In this document: piece after piece, positions 8,433-19,484 of the stretch
Layout: every line of letters begins with the position of its first letter
How positions within the stretch are numbered: position 1 is the stretch's first letter
DNA from: Fluviibacter sp048859965
GTDB lineage: Bacteria; Pseudomonadota; Gammaproteobacteria; Burkholderiales; Rhodocyclaceae
DNA length: 59,852 bases
Assembly (NCBI GenBank): GCA_048859965.1
Contig: JBLIZO010000049.1
Coordinates: forward strand, 1 to 59,852
Direction of reading: 5' to 3'
The notes under the pieces: model-generated
What the model saw: only the letters and a program-made list of their open reading frames with translations
What the model was told of the DNA's origin: nothing
Database searches by the model: none
Translations under genes and position numbers: made by a program

Positions 8433-10208
8433 ATGATCCCGGAATCCTTCATCCAGGAACTTCTGGCACGGGTCGATATCGTCGAGATCATTGATCGCGT
8501 CGTACCGCTCAAGAAAGCCGGCGCCAATTACGCGGCCTGCTGCCCGTTTCACAAGGAAAAATCCCCCTCCTTCACCGTCAGCCCGGCCAAACAGTTCTAT
8601 CACTGCTTCGGCTGTGGCGCGCATGGTACGGCGATTGGTTTTCTGATGGAGCACCAGGGACTGAGCTTTCCCGACGCCATTGAAGAGCTGGCCCGCCACT
8701 GCGGGCTGGCTGTACCGCAGGAAAGCAATGACCGCGCCTTTCGCAAACCAGCGGTTGATGGCGAGGAAGGCCCGTCGCTGCTCGACGTGATGCTCAAGGC
8801 GCACAAGTACTATCGTGATGCGCTGAAAAAATCGCCGCGCGCCATCGAGTATTTGAAAAAGCGCGGGCTGACCGGTGAAGTCGCCGCCCGCTTTGGCATC
8901 GGTTATGCCCCGGATGGCTGGCAGAATCTGCGCGCTGTCTTTCCGGAGTACGACACCGCCAGCTTTCAGGCGTTGATCAAAGACGGCCTCGTGATCGAAA
9001 ACGAACAAAAGCGCCGCTATGATCGCTTCCGTGATCGCGTGATGTTCCCGATTCTGGATCAGAAAGGGCAGGTCATTGCTTTCGGTGGCCGAATTCTGGA
9101 TCAGGGCGAACCCAAATATCTGAATTCTCCGGAAACCCCGCTGTTTGAAAAGGGACGCGAGGTTTTCGGTTTGCCGCAGGCGCGCGAAGCCTGTCGCCAG
9201 ACCGATACCGTGATCGTCGTTGAGGGCTACATGGATGTCGTGGCGCTGGCGCAGCATGGTATCGGTAACGCCGTCGCCACACTCGGCACGGCGACCACCA
9301 CGACACATGTGCGCAAACTGTTGCGCATGGTGGACCGTGTCGTTTTCTGTTTCGACGGTGACGCAGCAGGGCGCAAGGCCGCCTGGCGGGCGCTGGAAAA
9401 CAGCCTGGAGGCTCTGGCCGAACAAAAGGTGCTGGCCTTTGCCTTTTTACCCCCCGAGCACGACCCGGACAGCTATGTGCGCGATCTGGGTCAAGCGGCA
9501 TTTCAAGCGGCCATCGACCGCGCCACACCGCTTTCCGAGTTCCTGCTGCAAACGCTCTGCAGTCATGTCGATCTGACCAGCGCCGAAGGGCGCGCCAAGT
9601 TGCTGGCCGAAGCCAAGCCACTACTGCAGAAGATCCCGACGCCCATGTTGCGGCTGCAGATCGTCAAGCAGCTCGCTGACAAAACCGGGCTGCAACCGGC
9701 GGAGGTGGAACGCGGTTGCGAGTTAAGCCGCCAAACGGTTGCGCCACAGGCGACACCGGCTCGAGCACCTCGCCGGGCGCCGTCGCTGATTCGTCGTCTG
9801 CTGCGGGTGCTCGTACAGGCGCCGGAACTGGTCGCCGACCTGCCCGGAAACCTGGTACAACAACTCCCGACAAACGACCCGTTAAGCCCCAGCGTGCGCC
9901 GGTTGCTTCCCCTCCTCACCGGTAATCCGCAACCCTCCGAGCTGCTGGAGCGCACTCGCGGCAGCGAGGATGCCCCACTGCTGGCTGAAATTTTTGCCAC
10001 GCTGCTCACCGAACCTCTTGAAAAAGACGCGCTGAGCGCAGAATTGGATGGCATCGTGGCTCAGATGGCTCGGGATCAACTGGATACCGAACTCGCCGCC
10101 CTGCAACAGGCGGCGCAGCGCGGTGCGCTGAACCCCGCCGAAAAAGCGCGGTACGCTGAACTGCTGCAACGCCTGCAACAAGCCGGGCGAATGGGGCGGC
10201 GGCGTTAA
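8433..10208 (+). CDS. dnaG: DNA primase
   Basis: Primase synthesises RNA primers at the replication fork with the DnaB helicase. The 591 residues contain the N-terminal CHC2 zinc finger (Cys37-x2-His40-x17-Cys58-x2-Cys61), the TOPRIM catalytic domain with VVEGYMDV and the acidic FCFDGDAAG (about residues 265-315), and a C-terminal helicase-interaction region after about residue 430. A linker rich in Ala, Arg and Pro (near residue 435-450) separates the core from the C-terminal domain. It sits in the classical operon position between yqeY and rpoD. Confidence 0.97.
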   Translation: MIPESFIQELLARVDIVEIIDRVVPLKKAGANYAACCPFHKEKSPSFTVSPAKQFYHCFGCGAHGTAIGFLMEHQGLSFPDAIEELARHCGLAVPQESNDRAFRKPAVDGEEGPSLLDVMLKAHKYYRDALKKSPRAIEYLKKRGLTGEVAARFGIGYAPDGWQNLRAVFPEYDTASFQALIKDGLVIENEQKRRYDRFRDRVMFPILDQKGQVIAFGGRILDQGEPKYLNSPETPLFEKGREVFGLPQAREACRQTDTVIVVEGYMDVVALAQHGIGNAVATLGTATTTTHVRKLLRMVDRVVFCFDGDAAGRKAAWRALENSLEALAEQKVLAFAFLPPEHDPDSYVRDLGQAAFQAAIDRATPLSEFLLQTLCSHVDLTSAEGRAKLLAEAKPLLQKIPTPMLRLQIVKQLADKTGLQPAEVERGCELSRQTVAPQATPARAPRRAPSLIRRLLRVLVQAPELVADLPGNLVQQLPTNDPLSPSVRRLLPLLTGNPQPSELLERTRGSEDAPLLAEIFATLLTEPLEKDALSAELDGIVAQMARDQLDTELAALQQAAQRGALNPAEKARYAELLQRLQQAGRMGRRR

Positions 10209-10227
10209 TCTGGCACGGAAATTGCCT

Positions 10228-10255
10228 AGAAAATTGGCTAATTTTCGTGTATAAT
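10228..10255 (+). promoter_or_regulatory. Possible promoter upstream of rpoD
   Basis: A perfect TATAAT lies about 110 bases before the rpoD ATG, in the 159-base dnaG-rpoD spacer. The -35 region at the right distance (TAGAAA) is poor, so this is a tentative internal promoter. Internal heat-shock and sigma-70 promoters in this spacer are known in other Proteobacteria. Confidence 0.35.
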
Positions 10256-10367
10256 TAAAGGTTTACTGTTTTTCGATTGATTTTCGAGGTTGCGCGCTTT
10301 GTCGAACTGGAAACTGTCACTACGCCCCAATCAACCTTCGCGTCGTAACGACGCCACGGATGCTGCC

Positions 10368-12827
<2,460 letters not shown>

Positions 12828-12835
12828 GCCTTACC

Positions 12836-12914
<79 letters not shown>

Positions 12915-12920
12915 AACAAG

Positions 12921-12951
12921 AAAGCCAACCTCATACGGGGTTGGCTTTTTT
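12921..12951 (+). terminator. Intrinsic terminator after the tRNA
   Basis: AAAGCCAACC and GGTTGGCTTT form a ten-base-pair stem around an eight-base loop, followed by a T run, seven bases after the tRNA CCA end. It probably terminates the rpoD-tRNA transcript. Confidence 0.88.
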
Positions 12952-12973
12952 ACATCATCGACCTCACGGGCCC

Positions 12974-13014
12974 GGGCAACGGGCTGCAGTTAACAACTGA
13001 CAGCCCGATTGCCC
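12974..13014. other. Long imperfect hairpin between tRNA terminator and yceI
   Basis: GGGCAA-CGGGCTG-CAGTT pairs with AACTG-a-CAGCCCG-a-TTGCCC around a three-base loop, an 18-base-pair stem with two single-A bulges. It ends ten bases before the stop of the leftward yceI gene. It has no T run on either strand, so it is not a classical terminator. It may be an mRNA 3'-end stabiliser. Confidence 0.6.
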
Positions 13015-13023
13015 GCCATGTCA

Positions 13024-13605
13024 TTACTGCTGCTTAATGGCCTCGACGGCGATTTCGATGGTTACGTCATCGCCGACATGCGGCGTGTACTTGCCCATGT
13101 TAAATTCGCTGCGCTTCACTTTGGTCACGGCATTGGCGCCCAGCGCATCTTTCTTGAGCATCGGGTGCGGCATCAAATGGAACGATTCCATTTTCAGGGT
13201 GACCGGCTTGGTCACGCCCTTGATGGTCAGATCGCCATCGACAGCGACCGGCTTGTCACCCTTGAAATGAACTTTGGTTGATTTAAAGGTCGCGGTCGGA
13301 TACTGCGCCGTATCAAAGAAGTCTGCGCCCTGGATGTGCTCATTGAACAGCGTGGAGCCGGTGTTCACGGACGTGGTGTCAATCGTTACATCCACCGAGC
13401 CGGTTTTAGCGGCTTTGTCGAGCACGATGGTGCCTGTGGTTTTGTCAAAACGGCTGAGCTGCTTCGAGTAACCAAAGTGGCTGTACGAGAAACTTGGGAA
13501 GGTATGCGAGTTATCAATGACAAAGGTTTCCGGCGCGGCGAAAACACTGCTGGAGAGTGCTGCGAAGGTGGCAGCAATCAGCGTCATACGAGTAGCTTGT
13601 TTCAT
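13024..13605 (-). CDS. YceI family periplasmic protein (copy 1)
   Basis: A 193-residue lipocalin-like protein of the YceI family, which binds polyisoprenoid lipids in a beta-barrel. A signal peptide (MKQATRMTLIAATFAALSSS with cleavage after VFA) precedes the mature start. The family pattern follows: DNSHTFPSFSYSHFGYSK at the start, KTGSVDVTIDT, and FNMGKYTPHVGDDVTIEI at the end. AGGAGT upstream fixes the start at 13605 instead of 13647. It is the last gene of a leftward operon with another yceI and a cytochrome b561, an association also known from E. coli yceJ-yceI. Its ligand is not determinable here. Confidence 0.92.
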   Translation of the reverse strand: MKQATRMTLIAATFAALSSSVFAAPETFVIDNSHTFPSFSYSHFGYSKQLSRFDKTTGTIVLDKAAKTGSVDVTIDTTSVNTGSTLFNEHIQGADFFDTAQYPTATFKSTKVHFKGDKPVAVDGDLTIKGVTKPVTLKMESFHLMPHPMLKKDALGANAVTKVKRSEFNMGKYTPHVGDDVTIEIAVEAIKQQ

Positions 13606-13655
13606 AAGGACTCCTGTTAAAAGTGGGGATACGTTGTTGTGCTGCACGGTGGGAA

Positions 13656-14219
13656 TTACTTGCCGCTGGTGGCGACAATGTGGAACTTGACGGGCACATC
13701 GTTGGCGACGGTGGAGAAATCCGCCCAGACGCCTTCGCCGATGGCAAAATCGGCACGCTTGATGGTGAACGCGCCATCGAATTCGGCTGTGTTGCCCTTG
13801 ATGGTAACCGTGGTCGGCGCAACCACTTCCTGAGCCCGGCCCTTGATGGTCAGTTTGCCGATAGCTTCATATTTGTCCCCACCGAGCGGCTTGATACTGC
13901 TCGACGTGAAAAGCGCGGTCGGGAATGCCTTGGTGTTAAACCACAGCTTGCCCGCCACTTCGCTGTTGCCTTCGGCTGAGCCTGTATCGATGCTGCCCAG
14001 ATCAACCTCCAGCACGACGGATGCCGCTGTCGCCCTGCTCGGATCAAACTTCAGATTGGCCGCAAACTTCTTGAAACGGCCGGCCATGTTGACCCCCATT
14101 TGCTTGTACGAGAAATGGATGCTGCTCCTGGCCGTTTCGACATGATTAAACTCCGCTGCGTTAACGGCGGGGGTGAGCACTATAGCGAGGCTCAGAGCGA
14201 GTGCTTTCGGGAAACTCAT
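13656..14219 (-). CDS. YceI family periplasmic protein (copy 2)
   Basis: A second YceI-fold protein of 187 residues with its own signal peptide (cleavage after about residue 21, VNA-AEF). The core shows SIHFSYKQMGVNMAGRFKKF, AASVVLEVDLGSIDTGS and the ending FAIGEGVWADFSTVANDVPV. It is clearly divergent from the neighbouring copy, so this is an old paralogue pair and not a recent duplication. It sits 50 bases before copy 1 and 36 bases after the cytochrome b561 gene, in one operon. An AGAGAA site precedes the ATG. Confidence 0.92.
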   Translation of the reverse strand: MSFPKALALSLAIVLTPAVNAAEFNHVETARSSIHFSYKQMGVNMAGRFKKFAANLKFDPSRATAASVVLEVDLGSIDTGSAEGNSEVAGKLWFNTKAFPTALFTSSSIKPLGGDKYEAIGKLTIKGRAQEVVAPTTVTIKGNTAEFDGAFTIKRADFAIGEGVWADFSTVANDVPVKFHIVATSGK

Positions 14220-14255
14220 GGGGTTGTTCTCTTTTTGGTTGGTGCGATGTGGCGA

Positions 14256-14837
14256 TCAGCGCTTGCTACCCGGCAGCATCCGGGTCAGCACATCGTCCTT
14301 GTCGATCAAATGATGTTTCAAGGCTGCGGCCACGTGACCGATCACGACGATCAACAGCAACATATTCAATGCGAAATGCAGTGGCTGCAGAATGCCGGCG
14401 AGGGCCGGATCTTTCGTCAACAGATCGGGAATGGGCCAGACCCCGAACAGCACGGTTTGAAAACCTTTGGCCGAACTCATGAGCCAACCGGACAAAGGAA
14501 CGGCAAACATGAGCAGATAAAGAACATGATGCCCGGCATGGGCGGCCGCGCGCACCAGACCTTGCATGTGCGCTGGCAATGCAGGTGGCCGATGTATCAG
14601 TCGCCAAACCAGTCGGATCAAGACGAGCAGGAAAACGCACACCCCACCCCACTTGTGCCATGAATAGAGTTGTAGCTTTGTCGGCGAAAACGGCAAATCA
14701 TGCATGTAAATGCCGAGAGCGAACAATCCCGCGATCACCAACGCCATCAGCCAGTGCAACGCAATGGCGAAGGCTGTATAACGAGTCGGTACGGGGCTGG
14801 GTGCAGTCATGGTGGCTTCCGGTAGGTTGAATGGCAT
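14256..14837 (-). CDS. Cytochrome b561 family protein
   Basis: A four-helix membrane cytochrome of 193 residues (184 if the ATG at 14810 is used). It probably carries two haems b and moves electrons between quinones and periplasmic partners. Conserved histidines occur in ALHWLMALVIAG (helix 1), WHKWGGVCVFLL (helix 2), HAGHHVLYLLM (helix 3) and IGHVAAALKHHLI (helix 4), matching the superoxide-oxidase CybB type. Both starts have a plausible Shine-Dalgarno; AGGGGGG before 14837 is the stronger. It is first in the operon with two yceI genes. Confidence 0.92.
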   Translation of the reverse strand: MPFNLPEATMTAPSPVPTRYTAFAIALHWLMALVIAGLFALGIYMHDLPFSPTKLQLYSWHKWGGVCVFLLVLIRLVWRLIHRPPALPAHMQGLVRAAAHAGHHVLYLLMFAVPLSGWLMSSAKGFQTVLFGVWPIPDLLTKDPALAGILQPLHFALNMLLLIVVIGHVAAALKHHLIDKDDVLTRMLPGSKR

Positions 14838-15059
14838 TGTGCCCCCCTACTTTACGCGTATCGTTCGCCGAACGCGAAGCCACCGTTCAAATTTTGTGAA
14901 TAAAGAAACCAGTGCCAACTCGGGCGCTCATCGAAGCGCACTGACACCATGCGACCCTCTCGTCGATGAATGTCGGCCGAGGTCAACGCCTGTATCAATA
15001 CCTTACAGCGATCTCTGACCCTGGCCGACGGCCGTACAAACATGTACGGCAAAAGCGCT

Positions 15060-15422
15060 TTAGCGCGACAGCGAACGACCCACCGCTGCGCCAGCGCCGC
15101 CACCCACACCCGCGCCAACTACCGCACCGGTACCGCCACCCGCGCTGTTGCCAATGGCTGCGCCAGCACCACCACCAACGGCGCCGCCGACGACGGCACC
15201 GCCCCGACCGCCGCCCTGCGGCGTGCTGACGGCTGCGCCCGTTGCGCCACCCACGGCCCCACCGACAACGGCGCCCGTGCTGCCGCCAATTGCGTTACCG
15301 ACCGCCGCACCGCCCGCACCGCCAATCGCGCCGCCCAGGCCGCTTCGCAGGTTGCTGCCCTGCGCTAAAACCATGCCAGAAGCCAGTGCCAGGCCGACTG
15401 CAACAATCATCGTTTTTTTCAT
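15060..15422 (-). CDS. Secreted glycine-zipper protein
   Basis: A 120-residue protein with a signal peptide (MKKTMIVAVGLALASGMVLA, cleaved before QGSN). After it almost everything is Gly, Ala and Val in GxxxG-type spacing. About nine imperfect units such as GGAVGGATGAAV and GGGAGAAIGNSA alternate, ending with a basic GRSLSR. Glycine zippers favour helix packing in membranes, so an outer-membrane or surface role is possible, but no function is known to me. A GGGAGT site precedes the ATG. The 222 bases between it and the cytochrome b561 gene hold no recognisable feature. Confidence 0.8.
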   Translation of the reverse strand: MKKTMIVAVGLALASGMVLAQGSNLRSGLGGAIGGAGGAAVGNAIGGSTGAVVGGAVGGATGAAVSTPQGGGRGGAVVGGAVGGGAGAAIGNSAGGGTGAVVGAGVGGGAGAAVGRSLSR

Positions 15423-15536
15423 TCGTTACTCCCGAAGTGTTTGTTTAAACCATCTGATAGAGCCATTCTAAAGCCATTGCTGAAAATCGGACACCCCTGC
15501 CGCCGATCGCGCAGGCAACGCAGGCGCCAACCCGTT

Positions 15537-16742
15537 CTACAGCAGTGGTTTATCAACGCCCTCAGAGATTTCATAAACCACATTGGCACGGCCAACGATC
15601 AGCGGATCCACCGAACCGATCCGAGCCTGTTCTTTGCGGTCATACGACAAACGATGCAGCACATAGCGCATGGCATTTAAACGCGCCCGCTTTTTACAGT
15701 CTGATTTGATGACGATCCAGGGCGCATCTGCCGTATCGGTCGCGAAGAACATGGCTTCCTTGGCGGCGGTATAGCTATCCCACTTGTCGAGCGATGCCTT
15801 GTCGATCGGCGAGAGTTTCCACTGTTTCAGCGGATGCTTTTCACGCTCTTTGAAGCGACGACGTTGCTCGCTGCGACTGACCGAGAACCAGAATTTGAAC
15901 AGATGGATACCGCTGCGGGCCAGGTTGCGCTCAAATTCCGGCACCTGTCGCATGAAGTCGTCGTACTCCTCTTGCGAGCAGAAGCCCATGACACGCTCAA
16001 CGCCGGCGCGGTTGTACCAGGAACGGTCAAACAGAACGATTTCGCCGCTGGTTGGCAGGTGCTGAATATAGCGCTGGAAGTACCACTGACCCTTTTCGGT
16101 CTCGCTTGGTTTTTCCAGAGCGACCACGCGGGCACCGCGCGGGTTCAAATGTTCCATGAATCGCTTGATGGCACCCCCTTTACCGGCCGCATCACGGCCT
16201 TCAAACAGAATCACCACCTTCTGGCCGGTTTCCTTGACCCAGGCTTGCAACTTCAGCAGTTCGACCTGTAGCTGATATTTCTTGGCTTCGTAGTTCTTGC
16301 GAAGCATCAGGTTCTTGTAGGGATAGCCCCCTTCACGCCAATCGTCGGACATTTCCTCATCTGGCGATAGGGCATGATGGCTTTGAGCGTTTCGCCCATG
16401 TGTCAGGGCCTGGCGCAGAACCGCGACTTCATCCGCCGAAGCACCTTCCATGATGGCGGCCAGGCTGTCTGCCACATCCTGAGCCTTGCCGGGAATGTAA
16501 CTCGACAGGACATCCTTCAGGGCGCCAATATGCCGGGCCTCTGCCGCATCCTCACTACGCGTCACCATGTAGTCGGCCAATTGTTCTGGCCGCATAGACG
16601 GTGGCACATCGCCCGACCCGACACGGCGCGGCTTCTGGGCACGAGGCTTTCTGGCGCCAATCGCCTTGGCGGGGGGCTTTGCGGTGGCCTTCTTGACAGC
16701 TTTGGCGGCGGGCTTACGGATCGAGGATTTCGTCACTTTCAT
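15537..16742 (-). CDS. ppk2: Polyphosphate kinase 2 (first copy)
   Basis: PPK2 enzymes use polyphosphate to phosphorylate nucleoside diphosphates or monophosphates. The 401-residue protein has a Walker A motif GRDAAGKGG (about residues 183-191), a Walker B/lid region LFDRSWYNRAGVE (about 236-248) and the C-terminal block KQWKLSPIDKASLDKWDSY, typical of one-domain class I PPK2. Its first 40 residues are a Lys/Ala/Pro-rich tail like that of RpoD here. A second paralogue lies at 39003-39974. It is 114 bases upstream of the glycine-zipper gene on the same strand. Confidence 0.94.
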   Translation of the reverse strand: MKVTKSSIRKPAAKAVKKATAKPPAKAIGARKPRAQKPRRVGSGDVPPSMRPEQLADYMVTRSEDAAEARHIGALKDVLSSYIPGKAQDVADSLAAIMEGASADEVAVLRQALTHGRNAQSHHALSPDEEMSDDWREGGYPYKNLMLRKNYEAKKYQLQVELLKLQAWVKETGQKVVILFEGRDAAGKGGAIKRFMEHLNPRGARVVALEKPSETEKGQWYFQRYIQHLPTSGEIVLFDRSWYNRAGVERVMGFCSQEEYDDFMRQVPEFERNLARSGIHLFKFWFSVSRSEQRRRFKEREKHPLKQWKLSPIDKASLDKWDSYTAAKEAMFFATDTADAPWIVIKSDCKKRARLNAMRYVLHRLSYDRKEQARIGSVDPLIVGRANVVYEISEGVDKPLL

Positions 16743-16881
16743 GGGCGTTCTTCAGTTAAAAACATAACTTTTAAGTCTACGCCCGACAGCCAGCCAACCG
16801 AAGGGTAAACGCTGAAAATATCGAGCCATTTATTGATGCATGTCAAAGAGACTTCTGGTTTGCGGGCCTTCAGAATATTCC

Positions 16882-16909
16882 TTGTATTCGCCTCTGAATG
16901 ACATACTAT
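16882..16909 (+). promoter_or_regulatory. Probable promoter of the small protein gene
   Basis: TTGTAT, a 16-base spacer and TACTAT lie 37 bases before the next start codon, in the region divergent from ppk2. Both hexamers are reasonable sigma-70 matches. Confidence 0.5.
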
Positions 16910-16946
16910 TCATAAGAAGACATGCCCTTCGGACAAGGAGGCGAAA

Positions 16947-17213
16947 ATGCTTTCACTGACTGATTTCATCGGCTGCAGCAACTTGTATGAATGCGAAGTT
17001 GAAGCAATTGCCGAACACGAACATGTGCCGTTGCCGGTCGCCGTGGTAATCGGTGAGTACCTGCTGGCGGATGAACGCGGGGTGTGTCTGTTGCATCAAA
17101 TGGTCGCTGAGGATATTCAACAGGCGCTTGATGAAGGCGATCTGCCTAAAGCCCGGAAATTTGCCGAAACGTATCAGTTTGTCGCACAGAAACACCCGCT
17201 GCCACTACATTAG
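16947..17213 (+). CDS. Conserved small protein, unknown function
   Basis: An 88-residue acidic soluble protein that I cannot assign to a named family. It has three Cys, an alternating hydrophobic first half (VPLPVAVVIGEYLLADERGV) and a helical, charged second half (EDIQQALDEGDLPKARKFAETY). AAGGAGG eight bases before the ATG and a good promoter upstream show it is expressed. It is single, flanked by the divergent ppk2 and the convergent OYE gene. No signal peptide or membrane segment is seen. Confidence 0.75.
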   Translation: MLSLTDFIGCSNLYECEVEAIAEHEHVPLPVAVVIGEYLLADERGVCLLHQMVAEDIQQALDEGDLPKARKFAETYQFVAQKHPLPLH

Positions 17214-17243
17214 CAGCAGGGGGTGATTGGTTTTGCGCGACGT

Positions 17244-18329
17244 CTATGCCGGCAGTACCGGATAATCCAGGTACCCTTCGGCGCCACCACCGTAAAGCTT
17301 ATCGGCACGTAGCGCATTGAACGGCAGGTCGTCCCGGAGACGACGTACGAGATCCGGTGTGCTGATAAACGGTCGTCCAAATGCCACGAGATCGGCACGA
17401 CCGGACTGCACTTCGGCCAGCGCTTCGTCACGAGTGAACGCGTTGTTGACCATCCACGCACCCGGGAACTTTCGACGCAGCGCGGCATAGTCGAATGTTG
17501 TGCCTTCCGGTGTGCGCACCGCACCGGTTTCGCCTTCGATCACGTGCAGATAGGCCAAGCCCAGCGGCGCAAGCTGTTCAACCACGTAACCGTACAACGC
17601 CTGTGGGTTGCTATCCAGCGCCGTCGAGTTACCGAAAGTCGTCATCGGGCTGAGACGCAATCCCACTCGGCCTGCACCAATAGTTTCCGCGACGGCACAC
17701 ACGACCTCCAGCAATAACCGTGCACGGTTTTCGATACTGCCACCATACCGGCCATCGCGATCATTCACGCTATCGCGTAGAAACTGCTCAAGCAGATAGG
17801 TATTGGCACCATGAATTTCGACACCGTCAAAGCCTGCCTCGATCGCATTTCTGGCGGCCTTGCGGTAATCGTCAATGAGTGCCGGAATTTCATCGTCGCG
17901 CAAAGCGCGCGGTGTCGACACGGGTTCGAAACCGTTGGCGGTATAGGTCATCGCTTCGGGACGCTGGCTCGTCGAGGAGACTGGCTGCGCGCCGTTTGGC
18001 AACAGCGAGGTATGCGATATGCGCCCCACATGCCAGAGCTGCAGCACCATACGGCCACCGGCGGCGTGAACGGCATCGGTCACCGGGCGCCAACTGGCGA
18101 CTTGTTCTGCCGACCAGATCCCCGGCGTATCGAGGTACCCGACCGCCATCGGGCTGATCGGGCTTGCCTCGGCGATAATCAGGCCGGCCGTTGCGCGTTG
18201 TTGGTAATACGTCACCATCAGCGGGCTGGCGCAGCCATTCAGGGCGCGGTTTCGGGTCAGCGGTGCCATGACAACACGGTTTTTCAGGGCGATGTCGCCA
18301 ATGGTGATCGGATCAAATAACGTGCTCAT
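17244..18329 (-). CDS. Old yellow enzyme family NADH:flavin oxidoreductase
   Basis: A 361-residue FMN-dependent ene-reductase of the NemA/OYE type, which reduces activated C=C bonds or nitro groups. The N-terminal PITIGDIALKNRVVMAPLTR is the classical opening. LQLWHVGRISH and IHGANTYLLEQFL carry the active-site His and Asn, and NDRDGRYGGSIENRAR binds FMN. AFGRPFISTPDL near the end is also standard. It follows an alcohol dehydrogenase by 21 bases in the same operon. The pairing suggests detoxification of unsaturated aldehydes or ketones (inference); the physiological substrate is unknown. Confidence 0.94.
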   Translation of the reverse strand: MSTLFDPITIGDIALKNRVVMAPLTRNRALNGCASPLMVTYYQQRATAGLIIAEASPISPMAVGYLDTPGIWSAEQVASWRPVTDAVHAAGGRMVLQLWHVGRISHTSLLPNGAQPVSSTSQRPEAMTYTANGFEPVSTPRALRDDEIPALIDDYRKAARNAIEAGFDGVEIHGANTYLLEQFLRDSVNDRDGRYGGSIENRARLLLEVVCAVAETIGAGRVGLRLSPMTTFGNSTALDSNPQALYGYVVEQLAPLGLAYLHVIEGETGAVRTPEGTTFDYAALRRKFPGAWMVNNAFTRDEALAEVQSGRADLVAFGRPFISTPDLVRRLRDDLPFNALRADKLYGGGAEGYLDYPVLPA

Positions 18330-18350
18330 ACTGTTTCTTCCGTAGGGTGA

Positions 18351-19400
18351 TTAGCTCAGGGTCTTCATGTCGATCACAAAGCGGTACTTGACGTCGCTCT
18401 TGAGCATACGCTCGTAGGCATCATTGATATAGGCCATGGCAATCATTTCGATATCCGACACGATGCCATGCCGGGCACAAAAATCCAGCATTTCCTGCGT
18501 TTCGGCAATGCCGCCAATCAAAGAGCCCGCCAGCTGACGGCGTTTGAAAATCAGATTAAACACCTCCGCCGGCGGGTGCGGCTCCGCCGGGGCGCCGACC
18601 AGCGTCATCGTGGCATCTTTTTTCAGCAACTGCAGGAAGGGGTCCAGTTTGTGCGGCGCTGCCACCGTATTGAGAATAAAGTCCAGTTGATTGGCGTAGC
18701 GCGCCATCTGCTCCTGATCAGTGGAAACACAGACTTCATCCGCCCCCAAACGTTTGGCATCCGCCACTTTGTTCGCCGATGTGGTGAACAGCACCACGTG
18801 AGCGCCCATGGCATGCGCGATCTTGACGGCCATATGGCCCAAGCCACCCAAACCGACAATCCCCACTTTCTTGCCTGGGCCAACGCCCCAATGCTTCAAG
18901 GGCGAATAGGTCGTAATACCGGCGCAGAGCAGCGGCGCAACGGCGCCCAGGTCTTTCGGATCATGAGTGATCTTGAGTACAAAGGATTCCTTGACAACAA
19001 CGCTCTGCGAATAACCGCCGTAGGTGTTCTCACCGCCGAAAACCGGACCGTTATAGGTACCGGTAAAGCCGGATTCACAGTATTGCTCTTCGCCATCGCC
19101 ACAAGACGGGCAATGACCGCAACTATCCACCATGCAGCCAACGCCGGCCAGATCGCCAACCTTGAACTTGGTGACTCGGTCGCCAATGGCTGTAATACGG
19201 CCAACAATCTCGTGGCCAGGCACGGATGGATACAGTGTGTTCTTCCATTCGTTGCGAGCCGTATGCAGATCCGAATGACACACGCCACAGTACTGTATCT
19301 CGATCTGCACGTCTTCGGGGCCCGGGGTCCGGCGTTCGATTTCCAAAGGCGCGAGCGAACTGGTGGCGTTCTGGGCGCCATAAGCTTTAATTCTGGTCAT
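18351..19400 (-). CDS. Zinc-dependent alcohol dehydrogenase (CAD/YahK type)
   Basis: A 349-residue medium-chain dehydrogenase that interconverts aldehydes and alcohols using NAD(P)H. Catalytic zinc ligands are in CGVCHSDLHTARNEW and GHEIVG. The four structural zinc cysteines occur in VDSCGHCPSCGDGEEQYC (about residues 93-111). The Rossmann motif is VGLGGLGHMAVKIAHAMGA. These match the cinnamyl-alcohol/YahK subfamily, usually NADPH-dependent. It is the first gene of the pair with the old yellow enzyme; AAGGACG precedes the start. Confidence 0.94.
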   Translation of the reverse strand: MTRIKAYGAQNATSSLAPLEIERRTPGPEDVQIEIQYCGVCHSDLHTARNEWKNTLYPSVPGHEIVGRITAIGDRVTKFKVGDLAGVGCMVDSCGHCPSCGDGEEQYCESGFTGTYNGPVFGGENTYGGYSQSVVVKESFVLKITHDPKDLGAVAPLLCAGITTYSPLKHWGVGPGKKVGIVGLGGLGHMAVKIAHAMGAHVVLFTTSANKVADAKRLGADEVCVSTDQEQMARYANQLDFILNTVAAPHKLDPFLQLLKKDATMTLVGAPAEPHPPAEVFNLIFKRRQLAGSLIGGIAETQEMLDFCARHGIVSDIEMIAMAYINDAYERMLKSDVKYRFVIDMKTLS

Positions 19401-19484
19401 GATGAAACGTCCTTGTAGAGATGCAGCGAATTGGCAATAGGCGTAGTATGAAACTGTTGGCCCAATGTAGACAAGGAGATCATC

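Noticed and set aside
7902..9425. Long open frame antisense to yqeY and dnaG
   Set aside because: It covers two certain genes, has no known domain and reflects GC-rich codon bias on the opposite strand.
18468..19418. Long open frame antisense to the alcohol dehydrogenase
   Set aside because: The dehydrogenase has every catalytic motif; the antisense frame has none and no ribosome-binding site.
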